This document shows, piece after piece, positions 63,200 to 64,000 of a stretch of DNA of 64,000 bases. Within the stretch, counting starts at the first letter, position 1, and every line of letters begins with the position of its first letter. Both the position numbers and the translations under genes were made by a program. Below the pieces are notes generated by a model that was not told where the DNA came from, made no database searches, and worked only from the letters and a program-made list of their open reading frames with translations. This DNA comes from Bacteroidota bacterium (GTDB lineage Bacteria; Bacteroidota; Bacteroidia; Bacteroidales; VadinHA17), in NCBI GenBank assembly GCA_022561875.1, contig JADFQJ010000002.1, positions 61,093-125,092 on the forward strand, read 5' to 3'.

Positions 63200-64000
63200 C
63201 TATTGTGATTCTTTATTTCCTCTGGGTTCTATTACAAACTCCATAAATACTTTTCGCTCCTCTTTGCTTAAGTCATAGATAGCTCGTTGATCTTTCTCTT
63301 TCAGGTAGCGGATACCTACATTTAGCATCATCAAAGAGATTCTCATCTTCTTTTCTTCCGATAATGATGTTACTAACAGCTTTTCTATACCTGCAAGGCG
63401 TTCACTATCATACTGTTCTATATGTACCAGTAGGTCAAAAATGGCTTTGGGAAAAGATTTCCATAAGACTTCTTCTCTTTTTTCTTTCTCAAAAATTTCT
63501 ATTAAATGAGAGAAAAAGGACCGCATATAAGTCAGAGAGCCATATCTGAACAGAGGAAATAATATATCTTCTGTAACCAGGGCTTGCAACAAATCAGGAT
63601 CTTTTGCTTTTTTGAGCGAGCGTGTTAGTTGGGCTTTGCCGGCATTGTATTCATTGGTGATGATTAATGTATGCAGTAAATTGAAGTGTAAGTTTATATT
63701 GTCTTTGTTTATCTCTAAACCTTGTTTAAATATATCTAAAGCTTCTTCAAAATTTTCCATTCTTAAGTAAGTATATCCCATATTATTATAAGCGCTATCG
63801 TTTTTCGGATTGATGTCTATGGCTTTTTTGTAGGCGGTTATGGCTTCTTTGTATTGCTTTAATTCACCATAAGTAATTCCCATATTATAATAATCTGTAT
63901 CGTCTTTCGGATTGATTTTTATGGCTTTTTGAAGGGTGGTAATAGTTTTTTCATATTTTTTTGACTTATAGTAATTTTTGGCTTCCAGAAGATATTTTGA
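63200..64000 (-). CDS. Tetratricopeptide-repeat protein (N-terminus beyond window)
   Basis: The frame is open from the right edge through 266 codons to a stop at 63200. An in-frame ATG at 63883 is probably internal, because TPR-like sequence continues upstream of it (KYEKTITTLQKAIKINPKDD). At least three TPR units are visible (NMGITYGELKQYKEAITAYK, NNMGYTYLRMENFEEALDIF and the upstream one). A C-terminal helical region of about 150 residues without recognised motifs follows. It is likely a protein-protein interaction scaffold; the partner is unknown. Confidence 0.8.
   Translation of the reverse strand, partial: SKYLLEAKNYYKSKKYEKTITTLQKAIKINPKDDTDYYNMGITYGELKQYKEAITAYKKAIDINPKNDSAYNNMGYTYLRMENFEEALDIFKQGLEINKDNINLHFNLLHTLIITNEYNAGKAQLTRSLKKAKDPDLLQALVTEDILFPLFRYGSLTYMRSFFSHLIEIFEKEKREEVLWKSFPKAIFDLLVHIEQYDSERLAGIEKLLVTSLSEEKKMRISLMMLNVGIRYLKEKDQRAIYDLSKEERKVFMEFVIEPRGNKESQ

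Overview
The window is AT-rich chromosomal DNA from a member of the Bacteroidota, probably an anaerobic, amino-acid-fermenting relative of the Bacteroidales/Marinilabiliales. Support comes from the long Bacteroidota-type RpoB/RpoC, DUF3467, an S46 dipeptidyl peptidase, Reg_prop/SpoIIE and DUF3078 proteins, and promoter-like sequences of the TTTG-N19-TAnnTTTG class. No tRNA, rRNA, CRISPR array, prophage or intact insertion sequence was seen. Both ends cut genes: rpoB on the left and a TPR protein on the right.

Layout. 1-7.8 kb: rpoB (5'-truncated), rpoC and a DUF3467 gene. 7.9-14.1 kb: an electron-transfer operon, etfB-etfA, a membrane Fe-S/cytochrome-b-like protein, a CCG-domain protein, an acyl-CoA dehydrogenase and a small lipoprotein; together they look like an ETF:menaquinone branch of acyl-CoA oxidation. 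14.3-16.6 kb: kdsC-like, ubiA-family and maf. 16.8-20 kb: an S46 peptidase with the Asp/Glu-specificity arginine of DPP11, and an MBL-fold protein. 20.4-36.2 kb: a hydrogenase island with NikR, a His-rich NicO/UreH-type transporter, a Tat-exported TIM-barrel protein, a complete cytosolic NAD(P)-linked [NiFe] hydrogenase (hoxF-U-Y-H and a maturation protease, minus strand), divergent hypF-C-D-E, a zinc-ribbon protein, hypA, hypB and the NADH sensor Rex. 36.2-46 kb: a secreted protein, an M14 carboxypeptidase, an ADP-forming acyl-CoA synthetase, an aminotransferase and a four-subunit 2-oxoacid:ferredoxin oxidoreductase. 46-53.8 kb: a kelch lipoprotein, a small membrane protein, a secreted caspase-like protein and a giant beta-propeller/SpoIIE phosphatase receptor. 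54-64 kb: nadD-gmk-yicC, a MATE transporter, tryptophanase, a DUF3078 outer-membrane-type protein, a GNAT-like protein, a GNAT gene remnant and a TPR protein.

How it fits together. Peptides (DPP11-type, M14) and amino acids (tryptophanase, aminotransferase) would be degraded to 2-oxoacids. The oxidoreductase makes acyl-CoA plus reduced ferredoxin, and the ADP-forming synthetase recovers ATP. Excess NADH could be vented as H2 by the Hox enzyme. Rex lies in the same island, and the two best Rex-operator-like sequences noticed lie in the hoxF promoter (overlapping the predicted transcription start) and upstream of hypAB-rex. NikR and the transporter would supply nickel.

The intergenic DNA is unusually rich in small dispersed elements: a bipartite REP-like element with identical geometry and a compensatory base change at two loci, a 35-nt perfect hairpin, a 144-bp inverted-repeat element, GTGCCTAAA 9-mers at three loci, repeats flanking kdsC, and a 23-bp motif upstream of three genes.
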